The notes under the pieces: generated by a model
The model's input: the letters and a program-made list of their open reading frames with translations, nothing else
Databases searched by the model: none
What the model was told of the DNA's origin: nothing
Source: Burhinus oedicnemus
Lineage: Eukaryota; Chordata; Aves; Charadriiformes; Burhinidae
Direction: 5' to 3'
NCBI GenBank assembly: GCA_008921705.1
Contig: VFFE01007190.1
Location: forward strand, 308,482-372,481
DNA: 64,000 nucleotides
Position numbers and translations under genes: made by a program
Shown here: piece by piece, positions 1 to 13,476 of the stretch
How positions within the stretch are numbered: the first letter of the stretch is position 1
Layout: each line of letters starts with the position of its first letter

Positions 1-2724
1 CAGCCTTGATTTATGACAAGTTCTCTCCTGTTTTATTACCAACCATGAAGAAACACTGCCTCTCTTTGAACACAGGGTGCTCTAAGAGAGTCAAAACCAA
101 GCAACTTACTATATTTACCCCACACTAAGTTCCCAGCCCTTTCTACCCTCTAACAGCAGGAGAATTTCTGTTCTGCCCCTTACAGGACTCTTATATAAAA
201 CTGCAGTTTTTTATACTTATGTGCTTGGCCACACAGTATTATTATTCTGCACAAACGGTAAGCCTACAAACCACATGATCCCAGTATGTTTTGCTATAAA
301 ATAGATTTATTAAATACAGACTATCCTCTTCTTTTCATTATTAGACATTTAGCCTGTGAAGCAGTCCTTGAAGGCGAAGAGAAAACATATGACAACTAGT
401 AATTTGCAAGAGCTGGATCTGCTTCAGTGAACAATAGCATTACCTGAGATAGTCTCGAAGTCCAATAGTGAGCTCATAGGTCAGACAATACCGGACCTCC
501 TTCAAATAAGAGAATGGCTTCTCTCAGGCACTTTGTATTTCTGTAAAAGTCTGTGTGTCATCTTGCTGAAATAAGTAGAGCGAAGGCAGGAAATATAGAG
601 AATGAGAAACCTGTGGAAAAATACAATGGAAGGAAAAGAAATCATTTAAATCTCTGTGGACCTAACTAATTATGAAGAGAAAAAGACTGATGTCTCCAGT
701 TTAAGTAAATCATTAGTAATTTTCTGCACTAAGAGAAATAGCTGAGTTCACAGAGATGTGATAAAGATTTAAGATCATAAGTGCCTAAGTGCAATGTAAG
801 ATGTAGTGGGAAACACTCTTAAAAGGCAAACGCAGTGACAAAAACTCCCTATTGCATTTAATAGATAATAAATGGGATTCCTCTGAGTTAACCTCTCACC
901 TGCAGATTTCAGGGAAATGGCAAGGATTTTTTTTCAGAAGACTCAGGTTGGGAGGGATAAGAACTAGAAGAATGATAAGTTTAAATTATTCTGCAAGCTA
1001 TGACATGGATATAATGAAATACTGTAGAGGGTTCTAACTTCACCACGCAGCTATTGTGTGTATGTAACACAAAAGGCCAAGGGTCCTTTAACATTAAAAC
1101 TAGGAAAAGATGAAGCAGACAGACTTGACATGTGGCTTTTATAATGAAAATGCACCTGATATACCTTTATTAATTACAGATGCACTGTCATTATTCATAA
1201 ATTGATCATAGAAAAAATGTAAACAGCACTAAATGGAATTATGTATCCCCCTGTGAAGACAGGTAGGTTGAAACCTACCTAGTTTCTATCACACTTGAAG
1301 AGTTTCCTGCAAACATCTGAAAGCTAACATGAGTACTCCTGAAAATCGATTCTTCTAAAAATAAAATATTTACTGAAAATTCATTTAAAAAACTAGCTCT
1401 CTTTGTGCTATTTACAATATTTTTGTGGATTGCTTTTTGCCTTTTTTTTCTATTAAGTCAAGACAGAGACGAATTCTACATGTTTTATGGACTTTGTCAC
1501 CAGAGCACTAACTGGGTGTTTGCATGTCAAAATGTTGTAGCAATTTGCAGATCAAATTTAATCACTGAGAAAAAAAAAATCATATGGCTTGTATTTTAAT
1601 TTCCCAAACTGCTCTTGGACATCTTTGAAGCAAAACAAAAAAAAAAAGCAAAATTTGGCATATCTGTTATCTGCAAAAATTTTTTTCATAGTTTCTCAGC
1701 AAGAAGGAAAACATCCCGTCTCTCTAGTACGGAGCATATGACAACAAGTATTTCCATCTCCAGATGGAAAGGACAGGATTTCAACAGCTTATATTTCCAA
1801 CCTGTTGCCTTATAATTCTGTAGGCCCTGATTCGGGCATGCACGTAAATTTATCTTTAAGCATCTGCCTTCATCTCATTAAGCACATGTTTAAGTCTTTT
1901 CTTGAAAAGAGATGCTTTCCGGAAAAGAGAGCTTGAGTGATGCTATTCTCTGCTTCTGACACTGAATTTAGTCAATAAGTCTTGCAAGCTGCAATTTAGA
2001 AAAAAAGTTTCTTACTTTCAAATTAGCTTACTACATCTGGTGAATTTTCTGTGGTTTTTTTTTTTTTTTAAAGGATGAAAGGAATTCATGATACTTGCAA
2101 CTGTATGTGTCACATGCTTCCTTCTCTATTATCCTTCTCTTCTATTGTTCTAATACTTCATTTACTGTTCCCACACAGGGTTTGAATTTTATTGATTTCC
2201 TCAGATTTTAAAAACGCAAATATGAGTTTAGTGAGAACAGCTATTTTTCTTCCTCATGCTATACATTCACAGAACTTCTGCTGCTTTTTATTGCAATTGT
2301 TGGAGTCATAACACCACTTCTTTTGGTGTAACCTCCACAAGAAGGAAAAGAGGTAAAGTTACGGTAAACATGAGACCATTTGCAGCTGCTAAAGGATTTA
2401 ATAAGGTAGGAGCGCACAGACTTCACTAAGGACAAAGACCTGTTCCAGTCTATATCTAAATCAATGGCAGAACAGCAGCTTGTCAGACTTCGTTGACTAA
2501 ATTTAGTACTGGAAACACTGCTGCCTGTAAACCCTAGAGGGATCTTTGGTACTAAGATTCATTTGATTTGAGAGTGACAAAATTTTGGCAAATTTTGTAT
2601 ACTGTAAAATTTGAGAAGCATTAAGATAAATAAGAAAGACTACAGGTATGATATTTAAGGTAAGTTTGACCTAAAAGGCTATTTTTCTTAGAAGAAAGAG
2701 GTTGTTACATTATTGCCCATTGCA
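1..2724. other. AT-rich noncoding stretch, no gene seen
   Basis: I see only short chance reading frames here and no recognisable repeat family. The one local landmark is a run of 15 T at 2055-2069. The composition is typical of avian intergenic or intronic DNA. Confidence 0.6.
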
Positions 2725-4292
2725 GAAGAAGATAAGGTTTGAGATCACCTGAGGGACTTGAATATATGTAAGTCCATGGGACCTGATGAGGTGCACCCCA
2801 GGGTCCTGAGGAGATTGGCTGATGTAGTTGCCAAGCCACTCTCCATCATATTTGAAAAGTCATGTCAGTCAGGCAAAGTTCCTAGTGACTGGAAAAAGCG
2901 GAAACATCATACCCAATTTTTAAAAGGGTAAAAAAAAGAACCCTGGGAACTACCAATCAGTCAGTCTCACCTCTATGACCAGTAAGATCATGGAGCAAAT
3001 CCTCCTGGAAGACATGTCAAAACATATGGAAGACAGAGAGGTGATTAGAGACAGATAACATGGCTTCACCAAGGGCAAGTCATGCCTGACTAATCTGATG
3101 GCCTTCTACAATGGAGAAGCGGTGTTGATGATAAGGCAAGAGTTACAGACATCATGTATGTAGATGTCTGTAAGACCTTTGATATGATCCCCTATAACAA
3201 TCTTGCTGCTAAATTAGAGAGATTTGAGTTTGACCCATGAACTGTAGATGGGTAAGGAAATGGCAGGATGGCCACATCCAAAGAGTTATCGTCAATGGCT
3301 CAATGTCCAAGTGGAAATCAGTAATGAATGGTGTCCCTCAAGGGTCCATGCTGGGACCAGTACAATTTCATATCTTTATCAATGACATGGACAGTGGGAT
3401 TGAGTGCACCCTAAGCAAGTTTGCAGATGACACCAAGCTGACTGGTGCAGCTGATTTGCTAGAGGAAAGAGGTGCCATCCAGAGGGACCTTGACAGGCTT
3501 GAGGAGTGGGCCTTTGTGAACCTCATGAAGTTCTGCAAGGCCAGGTGAAAGGTCCTGCACCTGGGTTGGAACAATATCCTGTACCAGTACAGTCTGGGGG
3601 ATCAATGGATTAGAAGCAGCCCTGCAAGGAACGACTTGGGGATAATGATAGATGAAAAATTGGATGTGAGCTAGCAATGTGCCTAGAAAGCCAACTATAT
3701 TGTGGGCTGCATAAAAGGAAGCATGTCCAGCAGGTGGAGGGAGGTGATTCTCCTCCTCTGCTCAACTCTCATGACACCCCACCTGGAGTACCATATCTAG
3801 CTCTGGGGTTATGGACCTGTTAGAACAGGTCTAGAAGAGAGCCATGAAAATGGTCAGAGGGTTGGAACATCTCTGCTGTGAGGAAAGGCTGAGGCATTTG
3901 GGGTTGTTCAGCCTGGAGAAAGAAGGCTCTGGGGAGACCGCATTGCAACCTTTCAGTATATAAAGGGGGCTTATAAGAAAGATGAAGACTTTTTATCTAG
4001 GCCTGTAGTGACAGGACAAGGGGCAACAGTTTTAAACTGAAAGAGGGTAGGTTTAGACTGAACATAAAGAAGAAATTTATTTTTTTATGATGTGGGTGGT
4101 GAGACACTGGAACAGATTGCCCAGAGGAGCTGTGGATACCCCATGACTGGAACTGTTTAGGGCCAGGTTGGACAGGGCTTTAATCAACCTGGTCTAGTGA
4201 AAGTTGTCCCTGTCCATGGCAGGGGAGTTGGAATAAGTGATCGATAGAGGTCCCTTCCAACTCAGCCATTCTATGATTTTATGATTCTATTA
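2725..4292 (+). mobile_element. CR1 LINE, 5'-truncated, decayed, sense strand
   Basis: This is a non-LTR retrotransposon fragment covering the middle and end of CR1 ORF2 plus the 3' UTR. It opens with the ORF2 stretch encoding '[10 protein letters not shown]' (about 2770-2800). It passes through the reverse transcriptase region: a YVDVCKTFD-like motif near 3155-3185, VPQGSMLGP near 3333-3359 and FADD at 3420-3431. It then runs through the C-terminal part ('LFSLEKE...') to a 3' end with octamer-like ATTCTATGATTTTATGATTCTAT at 4269-4291. Several frameshifts and stops break the frame, for example in the stretch before 2940 and after 3548, so it cannot encode an active enzyme. Full-length CR1 is about 4.5 kb, so the 5' two thirds is missing, as is usual for this family. 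Confidence 0.95.
3237..3548 (+). pseudogene. CR1 ORF2 reverse transcriptase fragment
   Basis: This 103-codon open piece lies inside the CR1 copy. It carries the RT signature VPQGSMLGP (residues 33-41) and the catalytic-core FADD (residues 62-65), followed by TKLTG. In intact CR1 this domain makes cDNA from CR1 RNA at a nicked chromosomal target. Here it is an isolated remnant: the frame is closed on both sides and the conserved leucine-rich downstream part continues in other frames. The ATG is a chance internal methionine, not the original start. Confidence 0.85.
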
Positions 4293-6123
4293 AAAGGGGA
4301 AAAAAATATTCTAAGAAGCCAACCTCTTACCAATCCCATACTTATTTCTGATATTGAATGCGAGTCTAAAGCATAAGTGTGATACCATGAACAAATCTCT
4401 TAATCCTTATTGATACAGAGCAACTTGAACCTTGGCAGCACTAGCAATATCACAGGTTTTCAGAAGCACTGCATGCATCGGTGCTACCCTGCAACGTACT
4501 AATTCCTCTTCTTCCCTACTCTCAGAGGTATGTTGTGCAGTGAAATTAACATAATCTGCTAAAAAGCATCTCACCTGTATGAAACCATAATACATTAAAA
4601 TAAAATTAATCCAAGCCCTGTAACACTGTAAAACAGGTAAAACATCTGGACAATTAACTACAATGGTGGGGTAAGGATATGAACCTAGTTACAGGATAGT
4701 CAGGACGAGCCTGATTAAATGATAAAGGACACACACAAATGGAGCTCTAATCCTTATTTCACAAATCACACTTCAACACTCTTACTCATTTATTTACTTG
4801 CATTATCAATAATCTGGCTTAGTATTTTATCACTCTACTACATTCCCTTTCAAGTCGATTACTTGGAATTAGAGTCTCATCAGGCAATACGATGCCTGAT
4901 AGTGCACACATACTTCATCAATAAAGAGTGAAGACGATGTCAATCTAAAGCCAAGCTCTCCTCTGTATAATCTCTGCAGCTAGCAGTCTCAGACCAGTCA
5001 GGTGATCTGTGTGGAGCTTTCTCTCTGATTGAAACATGCTTCATAATATTTGAAGTCCTCTGGTTTTCTGGAATGTTTAGTTTGAGGTTTGGCTATGACC
5101 CAGTATGACTGCCTGAAATACAATGTGTGAGGATCAAATGATCACACTAAGATTAGATTTGTGAGCTTCTTCAAACAGTTCTGATCCTGTGCTAATGTTG
5201 ACGTATTTGCTATTTCTGAAGAGGTTTTGTCCTGACTGGTTCTGTTCCTTGCATAGGCTACCAGTAAAAAATATGTATACCATCTTTCAAAATGTTATTT
5301 CCTTGAAAAGGGGGCATTGCAAGGCTGCATTTTCTTTTTTATTCTTTCAGTAAAATGGATGCACAAGTTTGTTACAGGAGCTGTTCAGGAAATGTGAGCT
5401 ACAGGACCTTCATTCTGCATAAACACAGACCATTATCACCTACCTGGAAGGTGCTGGTTCTTTATGACCTGTTCTTTATTGCACCTATTAAACACTATTG
5501 GGGCTTACACAGTTTGAAAGAAATACAGTAACATATATCAACGAAATAATTTGATCATTGATTGTATATTACAATTTCTTTTATAAATCATTTGTGGATG
5601 ATTAATAAACACGTAACAGAGCTTATGCATATGTGCACATAATAAAATTTATCTTCTACCATTCATGTATTTTATATATATAAAAATTAAGACCTTAATT
5701 AACACCCTTCACTCTTGTATTTGAGCATCTTTGTGTATACTGAATAGAAACAGAAGGCTTCATGAATTTGCTGGTGCACTGATATTTCTGAGGTCAAAAT
5801 CCTGCTAGGCTACTGTATTTCTAAGTGCAATTTGGTACTGGCTCAGGAAAAAAATATTTTTGCCACTTGTGAAATGAATTTTATAATTCAGGGTTATTTA
5901 GCTTTTGGATGATGTAGCAAGACTTACTCATTGATTAAAACATTCTTAATCATTTCTTAACCACCCTGACTGCAAAGGAGTAATAAATATGCCTGCATGC
6001 ACCAAGTGTTTCTGGGCCAGGTCAAATGCTCTGACAGCATCCTGGCTTATATCAGCAACTGAGTATGCAGTAACCCCTTAAACTATTCATTGCTACAAAA
6101 AATAAGCTTATGTGCATAGTTCT
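4293..6123. other. AT-rich noncoding stretch, no gene seen
   Basis: No repeat family or convincing coding segment is recognised. The longest open frame (4719-4931, +) is short, hydrophobic and without supporting context. A short ATATAT-rich patch lies near 5673-5690. Confidence 0.55.
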
Positions 6124-6265
6124 TCTCTGGAGATTTTCAAGACCCACCTGGATGCAGTCCTGAGTAATGTGCTGTAGGCATTCCTGCGTCAGCAGGGGAG
6201 TTGGACTAGATGATCTCTAGAGGTCCCTTCCAACTCTGAAAATTCCGTGATTCTGTGATTCCGTT
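6124..6265 (+). mobile_element. CR1 LINE 3' tail, sense strand
   Basis: Only the last ~140 bases of a CR1 are present. They include the end of ORF2 (typical 'gagattttcaagacccacc') and the 3' UTR hallmark GGACTAGATGATCTCTAGAG followed by GTCCCTTCCAACTCT. The copy ends in two octamer-like units (GTGATTCT, GTGATTCC). It is severely 5'-truncated. Confidence 0.93.
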
Positions 6266-9200
6266 TGCTTCCTAAAGCTGACCTGTAGAAATCCTTAAAG
6301 GCGGGCTGTCTCAGTCCACAATTAAGGATTTCCACAGATTAGGTTTTAGGGAATCTTCCATTAAGCAGAACGTGTAATGTCAAGTGTCCATCATCAGCCA
6401 TTTTTCAATGACTCAAAATTTATTTCATTTCCTAGGGCTTGCTTAATACAATTCTCAACATGTCGATTTTATTTTATTTGGCAAACTTTTTTTCTAATTT
6501 TATTCAATAGTAAAATAAAACAATCCTGCAATTAGGAAATTTCCCTCCAAATTTAAAGTAGACTTAAATCCTAGTTGGAGTAATATTGGAAGAGCAAATT
6601 CACCTCTAGCCAGGACGTTATAAAGGAGTATTCTTTATTTTAGATCAGCCCATAATGAATTCATTCAAACCAGTGATTAAATGCCTAGCTAGTGTTAAAT
6701 TACACAAATATAAAACTATAATATATAATATATAATTGATCAATATAACAAAATATAAAAATATTAAGATGTTGTAGGCTTAAAAACAATATGGAGCTGG
6801 ATACAGGACTATGTTCATGTTCACATAGAGATAAATACATATGCACTGCAGAACTAAGTATTTAACTAAACTGTTTAAATTAATTTTGTGTGTATCTTTA
6901 ATGGCTCATGTGTTCTTCCCCTGATGTCCCATCAAACCCAAGTTTTATTTCAACATTCTTGATCCTTAAATTGCTTCAGACTGATTCTTTGTTGTTGTTG
7001 TTGTTGTTAAATCAAATTGCCATAAAATCTTTCCTCCTCCTCCTTACAGATTTGGCATTACTTCTCTGAAGCAGTTGGGCTAGAGGCCAAATTCGTAGAA
7101 GAATCAGTCCTGGATCAGTAACAAATTTTTATACACAAACACACTGTGATTTTAAAGTCTATTATCACATTTCTCTCAGAGATAGAAATGGGAGCTTCCT
7201 TTCTTGGAAATGAGAAATTCCCATTTTCCCACTGGGGTGCCCAACCTCTCTTTCAGATTCTGAAAACTTATAGGAAAACAGATGTTTAAAGCCATTATGT
7301 CTTTTTTATGAACAAAAATGGGCTTCATAACATGAAAAATTTTGAAACAACAACATTTATCATAGTTTACCCCCCAAAATGTGGACATTTATCTTCAACA
7401 CATAAATATTATTATTCAAAATCCCATCATGACACCCCATAATATTCATGTTCTACAGCCTCCATCTCTTTATAGACTAAAATGTCTGTTTAGATTCCTT
7501 TATATAGTTTTCTGTTTTGGTGGGAGAAGTGCAGATTTCAGGACAGTTACTAATACAATATAATCTGACTAAATATTTTTGCCCACAGAGAAGAAAAACA
7601 GAATGGTGCTTCTGAAGCACAACTTCCATGAGGCACCAATAGCATATTTCCTTGAAAAAATATTTAGATTTTCATCAGAATACCTTGACTCTAGACATGA
7701 CAGTTGTGGTAGAAAACCTTTTTTGTAGAAAATTGAACTTTTGTTTCAGTTATCAGATAATTCAATATTCCAGTAAGGATGTTGGTGGTAATCCAGAGAA
7801 CCATTTTAACCATCATTATTCAGTTCTTTTTATTATTACTGGAGATTTCAGTAGTGACCATGCACCTGGGAAATGGGAGAGAACTTCAATGTCTTGAAGC
7901 CTGACAAAGGACAGCTACAGTTTTCCAGAACTGATTATGGTGTGCTATGGGTTTATGTCATTTATGTTTTCACTTTGTTTTGCCATGAAAAAAAAAAATT
8001 ATATGGAAAACATATGTATGTTTATGTTGCTATAAAACAGACATGATTTGCAGTATAGCTGACAATGTTGGTACAGAAAATAGACACTTTGCTTTTCCTA
8101 ACTTTCTCAGCCAAGCTATACTACTTTACATTACATTAACATAGCTTTTCATGTTTAATATCCTTGCGGGGGAGGATGAATGAAAAAAAGGAAAAATTGC
8201 CCATGCTTAATAATATTAGCATTTAAGTTGTCCCACTAGGCTTTCAAATTTGCACCTCATTAAAGCAAAGATTGTGCTTGAAGGACAGATTGCAAGGGGG
8301 TAGGAACAGGAGAAGCAACGAACACACCTTACTGAGGTAAATGGGGTAAGACAGCTGAATTGTGCTTTTTAGGGTCTGATTTTTGAAAAATATTTGTTTA
8401 GCTTGTCTGAATCCAACAAAGCAAGAATGAGCTGAACTTTGAAATGGAGCTTAAACCTTATTAAAACCAACAGTATTTAAGTGCCTTGTTTGAGGATTAG
8501 TGGTTTTGAGTGATGGTTTCCAGCATGGTTGAATTAATAGGGCATCGGTATTTTTATTAATAGTTTGAGGGCTCTATCTTAGTTCAGATATTAATAAAAT
8601 AAAGAAAGTATAGTTGATATTTAACTGAAGCAACTTCAGTTCCCTTTGGTAATTAATCTAAATGCTTTTATGGGGACTCCCTCTAAAAAAACTTACAGTA
8701 GTACTGAGTATTGCCACATCATCTTCACAGGCAACTGTAGGTAGTCAGCACCTGAAAGCCGGATTATTTCTAGCAAGAGATCTCAATACAAAGTTCTGAA
8801 CATAAAGTGAGCATAGAGAAATAGGTTGGGTTTGGTTTTTTTTTAGATGTGTACTTGATTTTCTTGCCTAGGCATAGACATCTGAGGTGCCCTACAGTAT
8901 CTGAGAGACTCTTACTAGGCTATCAGCCAGAATCAAGCCTTGTCCTCATGAGGTGGCCAAAAATGCCAACTGACACTAGATTCCTGTGTGTAACCAACTG
9001 AAACAAATCCTTAGTGTCTTCCAGTAAAACCATTTAAGTTTTTTACAATGTCTGTTATTAACTGCACACCAATAAGGATTCATGTCCATGCCTGAGGTAG
9101 GTATGGACTGATTGTCAGATGAGCAGTGCTCATTTAAGATAAAGTCTCAGTAATGTACAGACTGACTGTACATCACTGTGCCTATATAGTATTGTCTTCC

Positions 9201-9315
9201 CCTTTCTTTGTTCATCTAGCAAATACGGGCTCCACTTAAGTAATTTGGATGGCTAATACATTGTCCCTTTTATAACTTATGCATCAGTTCATTCTCTAAA
9301 ATGGCCTGAGCTTTT
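6266..9315. other. AT-rich noncoding stretch with small microsatellites
   Basis: No gene or repeat family is recognised. It contains an AT-rich patch at about 6715-6765 and a (TTG)6 microsatellite at about 6991-7008. An 81-codon open frame at 7652-7897 (+) shows no domain and looks like chance. Confidence 0.5.
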
Positions 9316-10047
9316 CGTAGAATCATAGAATGATTAGAGTTGGAAGGGACCTTAAAGATCACCTAGTTCCAAGTTCCTGCCATGGAAGGGACACCTTCCA
9401 CTAGACTACATCACTCAAAGCCCCATCCAACCTGGCCTTGAACACCTCCAGGGATGGGGCATCCACAACTTCCCTGGGCAACATGTGCCAGTGCCTCACC
9501 ACCCTCACAGTAAAGAATTTCTTCCTAATATCTAATCTAAATCTACCCTCTTCCAGTTTAAAACCATTACCCCTTGTCCTATCGCTACACTCTCTGATAA
9601 AGAGTCCCTCCCCATCTTTCCTGTAGGCACCCTTTAGGGAGACTATAAGGTCTCCCCGGAGCCTTCTCTTCTCCAGGCTGAACAACCCCAACTCTCTCAG
9701 ACTGTCTTCATAGGAGAGGTGCTCCAGCCCTCTGATCAGGGCTGATCTTCATGGCCCTCCTCTGGACCTGCTCCAGCAGGTCTATGTCCTTCTTATGTTG
9801 GGGACCCCAGAGCTGGAGGCACTACTTCATGTGGAGTCTCACCAGAGCAGAGTAGAGGGCCAGAATCACCTCCCTCAACCTGCTGCCCACATTTCTTTTG
9901 ATGCTGCTCAGGATGCAGTTGGTTTTCTGGGCTGTGAGCGCATATTGCCAGCTCATGTTGAGCTTTTCATCAAACAACACCCCCAAATCCTTCTCCCTCA
10001 GGGCTGCTCTCAATACATTCTCTGCCAGCCTGTATTTGTGCTTTTGA
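9316..10047 (-). mobile_element. CR1 LINE, 5'-truncated, antisense, well preserved
   Basis: Read on the minus strand, this is the C-terminal third of CR1 ORF2 plus the 3' UTR. On + it begins with the complement of the octamer tail (GAATCATAGAATGATTAGAG) and TTGGAAGGGACC, the antisense of the CR1 3' end. It ends near 10047 in the region encoding the LTEKDLGVL-like motif (here LREKDLGVLFDEKLNMSWQ). Two long open pieces on - remain: 9822-10013, and 9401-9691, the last 96 codons of ORF2. They are separated by a frame break near 9740. It looks younger than the CR1 at 2725-4292. Confidence 0.96.
9401..9691 (-). pseudogene. CR1 ORF2 C-terminal fragment
   Basis: This open frame of 96 codons reads [13 protein letters not shown] near its start, then [24 protein letters not shown] (split here into recognisable blocks [11 protein letters not shown] and [11 protein letters not shown]), then LPREVV. 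It ends in [16 protein letters not shown], the canonical C terminus of avian CR1 ORF2. It belongs to the surrounding CR1 copy. The upstream continuation is out of frame, so this is a remnant and not a gene. Plus-strand open frames over the same bases are antisense shadows. Confidence 0.88.
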
Positions 10048-12369
10048 CTCCTTGCTAACTATACTATTAATTTATCTATCTATCTACTACACTCTTGTTA
10101 CAGGAAGAGAATAGGCAAATGGAGAACCAGCTGGCATATTGTCTTCCTATTCCAAACAGACAGAGTGCAGATAAATACTTAGCAGTTAATACTACTTCTA
10201 ACCCTGAGACACGGTTCAAGGCCAAGTTTTCATGCACTAATTGTGCTGTTTCAGAAAAGCTTACCTCCTGGAAGCCACTTTCTGTTCACTGGAGTGGCTA
10301 AATAAACACAGTCTGTATGATTTGGCTCCCCAGACTAAATTATCTCTTTTGGATGCTTGGACTACTCGACCAATCCAGCTTTTTTAAAAGAAAATAAACA
10401 TGACAGTAAGGACTGTGTTCGGACAGAGAAAAGGGTCCTTTTTAGAATGAAATTCTTGGAACACCAAAGTTGAAAGAAGGCTTGGTCGTGTGTCATTTTT
10501 CTGTCTTGTGGTGGCTATTTGAGAAAAACAGCTGCTTGCAGACTCTCCTCTCAGCAATACCACTGGGAGGGGATGAATGGAGGTGAAAAACAGTAAAGAA
10601 ACTCTGGGTTTTGCTATTGGAAAAAAAGGTACCAGAAAAAGGAGCGGATTTAATTTCTTTTCACTGATGCATTTGGTATGTTTCAGGTTTTTTCTGACTT
10701 GATGATGAGGAGATAGAGGATCTTTATGAATCTTCTAAACTGGAGAGTTGGGGACATAAAAGTTTTCTGCAAGTTATTATTTGTGAGTAATCGCTTTTGA
10801 TTTATGTGCTTCATCAAGTTCTTGTATTCTTATTATGATTGTACAATAATGCTGGATCTGTGTTGTACCTAGCAGAGTGCTCCTAGGAGAGCTTCCCTAG
10901 GAGTACTTCCTAATTCCCAGGGTGGGCTGAGATGTACTGCCAGAATTTCATTCTGCCTTACAGATGACTATTATTTAAGTCATCTAGCAATGTTTCCACC
11001 AGGTAATAATGGGAGGTTGGCACTGGGCAAGGGATTTAGCCATACTGCGGATAACTAGACCTTGAGGGAAACTCTACTTGCTGGTCTACAGTGGCTATTT
11101 TTTGCTGTGAATATTTCCAGCCAGTTCAGATCCAGCCCCAAAAACACTTAGAGACAAAGAATGTGTATAGTAGCTCTTTTATCCTTTGACTCACCGCTGC
11201 AGTTCAGCTTACACAGCAGTATAGGTGCAGCCAACATGCTGATTTAAAACAAGATATACACAAGTGTTCTGAAAATATCCTTACTGCATTATATTTTTCA
11301 ATTATAGGTTTTTGAAAATCACAATGGATCAAATAATTTCCCATTAAAGTAAAAGGACTCAATGAATTCACATTACTCTAATTATATAGCACATATTTCA
11401 CATGACCAGCATAATGCATGGATCTCTCATGTTCTCTTTCATGATCTTTCTGGCAAACTAGACACTCATCGAGAAGATGTCAAATAAGAATGCATAAACT
11501 CTGGATTCAGATGCTTTTATTCTGTTAAAAATATGTCAGAACTTCATTTTAACTTTCTGGTATGTGACCCTTGGATAGCTGAATAATCCATTCCCTCTGG
11601 GTTGGAATTAATACTCGAAGAAATGTGAAAATAAGCATTTTCTTTGAAGACATTCAATATGATTAGAGCAAAGAAGTTTTCTCAGTTATTAGGACACATG
11701 ACACATTCATATTCCCTCATTTCCAGAAATAACTATCCTGGAAAAGAACTAAGGCACCCAAGTCACCTGTACAGATAAACTTTAGTGGTTCCTCTTTTTT
11801 TGCCCGAAATGATGACCACATTTAAATTTTGGGAGAGCAATGAACTCCCTTCTCAAGGGCTGATATGAAATGACTGAGTTCCCTATAGTTATATAAAATC
11901 TATTGGGTACTAACACAGATCAGACAACAGAAGAAAATGTGTTGTGAAAGGCATTCTTAGTATACATTCCTCATTGGCTTTCTAGTGACTGATCTTGCTA
12001 AATCAATACTCACTTCTGCAGGCAATCCTTTGCCATTTCTTACTGTCTTCGGACAAAATCCTACCTTCATTTTTATCTGTGTGGCAATGCAAGGACAACA
12101 GATCTACATACATACAGACAAAAGAGGTATTTTATCCAGTAGGACCTAGTGAACGCGTATAGTTTGACATTTTTTTAGCATTTGTATTGATTACCTTTAG
12201 GGAGAAGAAGAAAAGAAAAAATATTTTGGGGAATGACAAGTACTGGGTTTTGTTTCCTGTAGTAAATCAGAATAATGCTAGAGACAAACACTAAGTGGCT
12301 AATACTTCAGGCAGGAAATGGGGCAAAAGAAGCAGCACTAAAGGCAATTGCTGCACAGAAATTGCACAG
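10048..12369. other. Noncoding stretch, no gene seen
   Basis: A short TCTA tetranucleotide run sits at about 10072-10086, directly beside the CR1 5' truncation point. Otherwise I see no repeat family and no supported coding segment. Confidence 0.5.
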
Positions 12370-12478
12370 GAAAAAAAAGTTTGAGTACCAGATGTAAAGA
12401 AACTAGCAAGAGCAAAAATCCAGTCTTAACTCATCAAAGAAACCCTAGCTATAATATCCACAGTGAACTCAGCTTCCA
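12370..12478 (+). repeat. Diverged direct repeat, copy A (unknown family)
   Basis: About 110 bases align by eye with 13162-13275. Shared blocks in the same order are AAAAAGTTT, AAACTAGCAAGAG versus GACTAACAAGAG, AAAAATCC, CAAAGAAACCC, ATAATRTCCACAGTGA and TCAGCTTC. Identity looks like roughly 70%, interrupted by small indels. I cannot assign it to CR1 or MIR. Confidence 0.5.
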
Positions 12479-13161
12479 AACAGACAGTTCCTGCAGGAAG
12501 AAGGAAACCTCCCAATGACTGTCTTTCAAAGGGCGTGCACAAGGAAGCTGGATTCCCTTCCCAGTGTTTTCAAAACAAGCTCTTTGCTCCTCAGACTCAA
12601 AAAGCAGCTGTATGTCCCTAATGAGTTGTACATTATTAAATAAGCTTCCTTAAACAAATATGCCACCTACCTTTAAATTTCTCTGCAGGACTACTACGAT
12701 ATCTCTTTTCTTTTTGCATTTGGAAAAAGTTAATATTATCCCTGAACTTCTGATTGATATATATTCAAGCATCCTCCTCTTTAAGTCAATGGAAATCTTC
12801 AACACACCAGAAATACGAAATTAGACTCACTGGTTGTTAGTTTTCTAATTATTCAAAAACTCCTCAACTCAGACTATATCACTATTGTAATCTCGTATGT
12901 GCCGAAAGTTAATTTCTGAAAACAAATTGCCATTAGAAAAAATTGCATTCGGAAGATATTATTGAGCTCTTTGTTCTTTTAGCATGTTTTGTCATGGTTA
13001 ATGTGTCTTTTTAGAATGATCTGCCTTAGAATTATCAAGGGAAGCAATCCTCCCCCCCTAGCTGATCACTGTATAGGTGGTCCTTTCATGAATTTTTATT
13101 TGACACATTTTCCATTTTCCCATCATGTTCTTACTGTGTAAAGAGAAAGCCTTTTACAGCT

Positions 13162-13275
13162 CAGAGAAAAAGTTTCAATGATAAGTACAAAAGACTAACA
13201 AGAGGAAAAAATCCTACATATAACAATCCAAAGAAACCCCTCATAGCATAATGTCCACAGTGATGTCAGCTTCAA
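13162..13275 (+). repeat. Diverged direct repeat, copy B (unknown family)
   Basis: This is the partner of 12370-12478, about 790 bases downstream in the same orientation. The best-conserved block is CAAAGAAACCC...CATAATGTCCACAGTGATGTCAGCTTC (13227-13273). An opposite-strand open frame across it (13195-13419) has no recognisable domain. The pair could be an old segmental duplication or two copies of an old dispersed element. Confidence 0.5.
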
Positions 13276-13440
13276 AATATCCTCCATTCTGATGAAAAGA
13301 AAAAGCCAATTAGACAAGTTATCCCAAAGCAATGTCAAAAGCCTACAAATTACAGTAGCTATAAAACTCAATCCCAACAGACTTCTACAAACATGTAAAT
13401 TAATGCCATTGAAAAGCAATGTAATCAGGTCTCATTTATC

Positions 13441-13476
13441 ATTATAATATCTTCTGATATTATAATATCTGCTGAG
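13441..13476 (+). repeat. Two-copy 18-bp tandem repeat
   Basis: Unit 1 is ATTATAATATCTTCTGAT and unit 2 is ATTATAATATCTGCTGAG, 16 of 18 identical and directly abutting. Each unit contains a self-complementary ATTATAAT core. Confidence 0.8.

Noticed and set aside
3368..3677. Minus-strand open frames of 68 and 72 codons
   Set aside because: Antisense shadows of the sense CR1 reverse transcriptase region.
9438..10058. Plus-strand open frames of 62 and 87 codons
   Set aside because: They are antisense shadows of the CR1 ORF2 on the minus strand.
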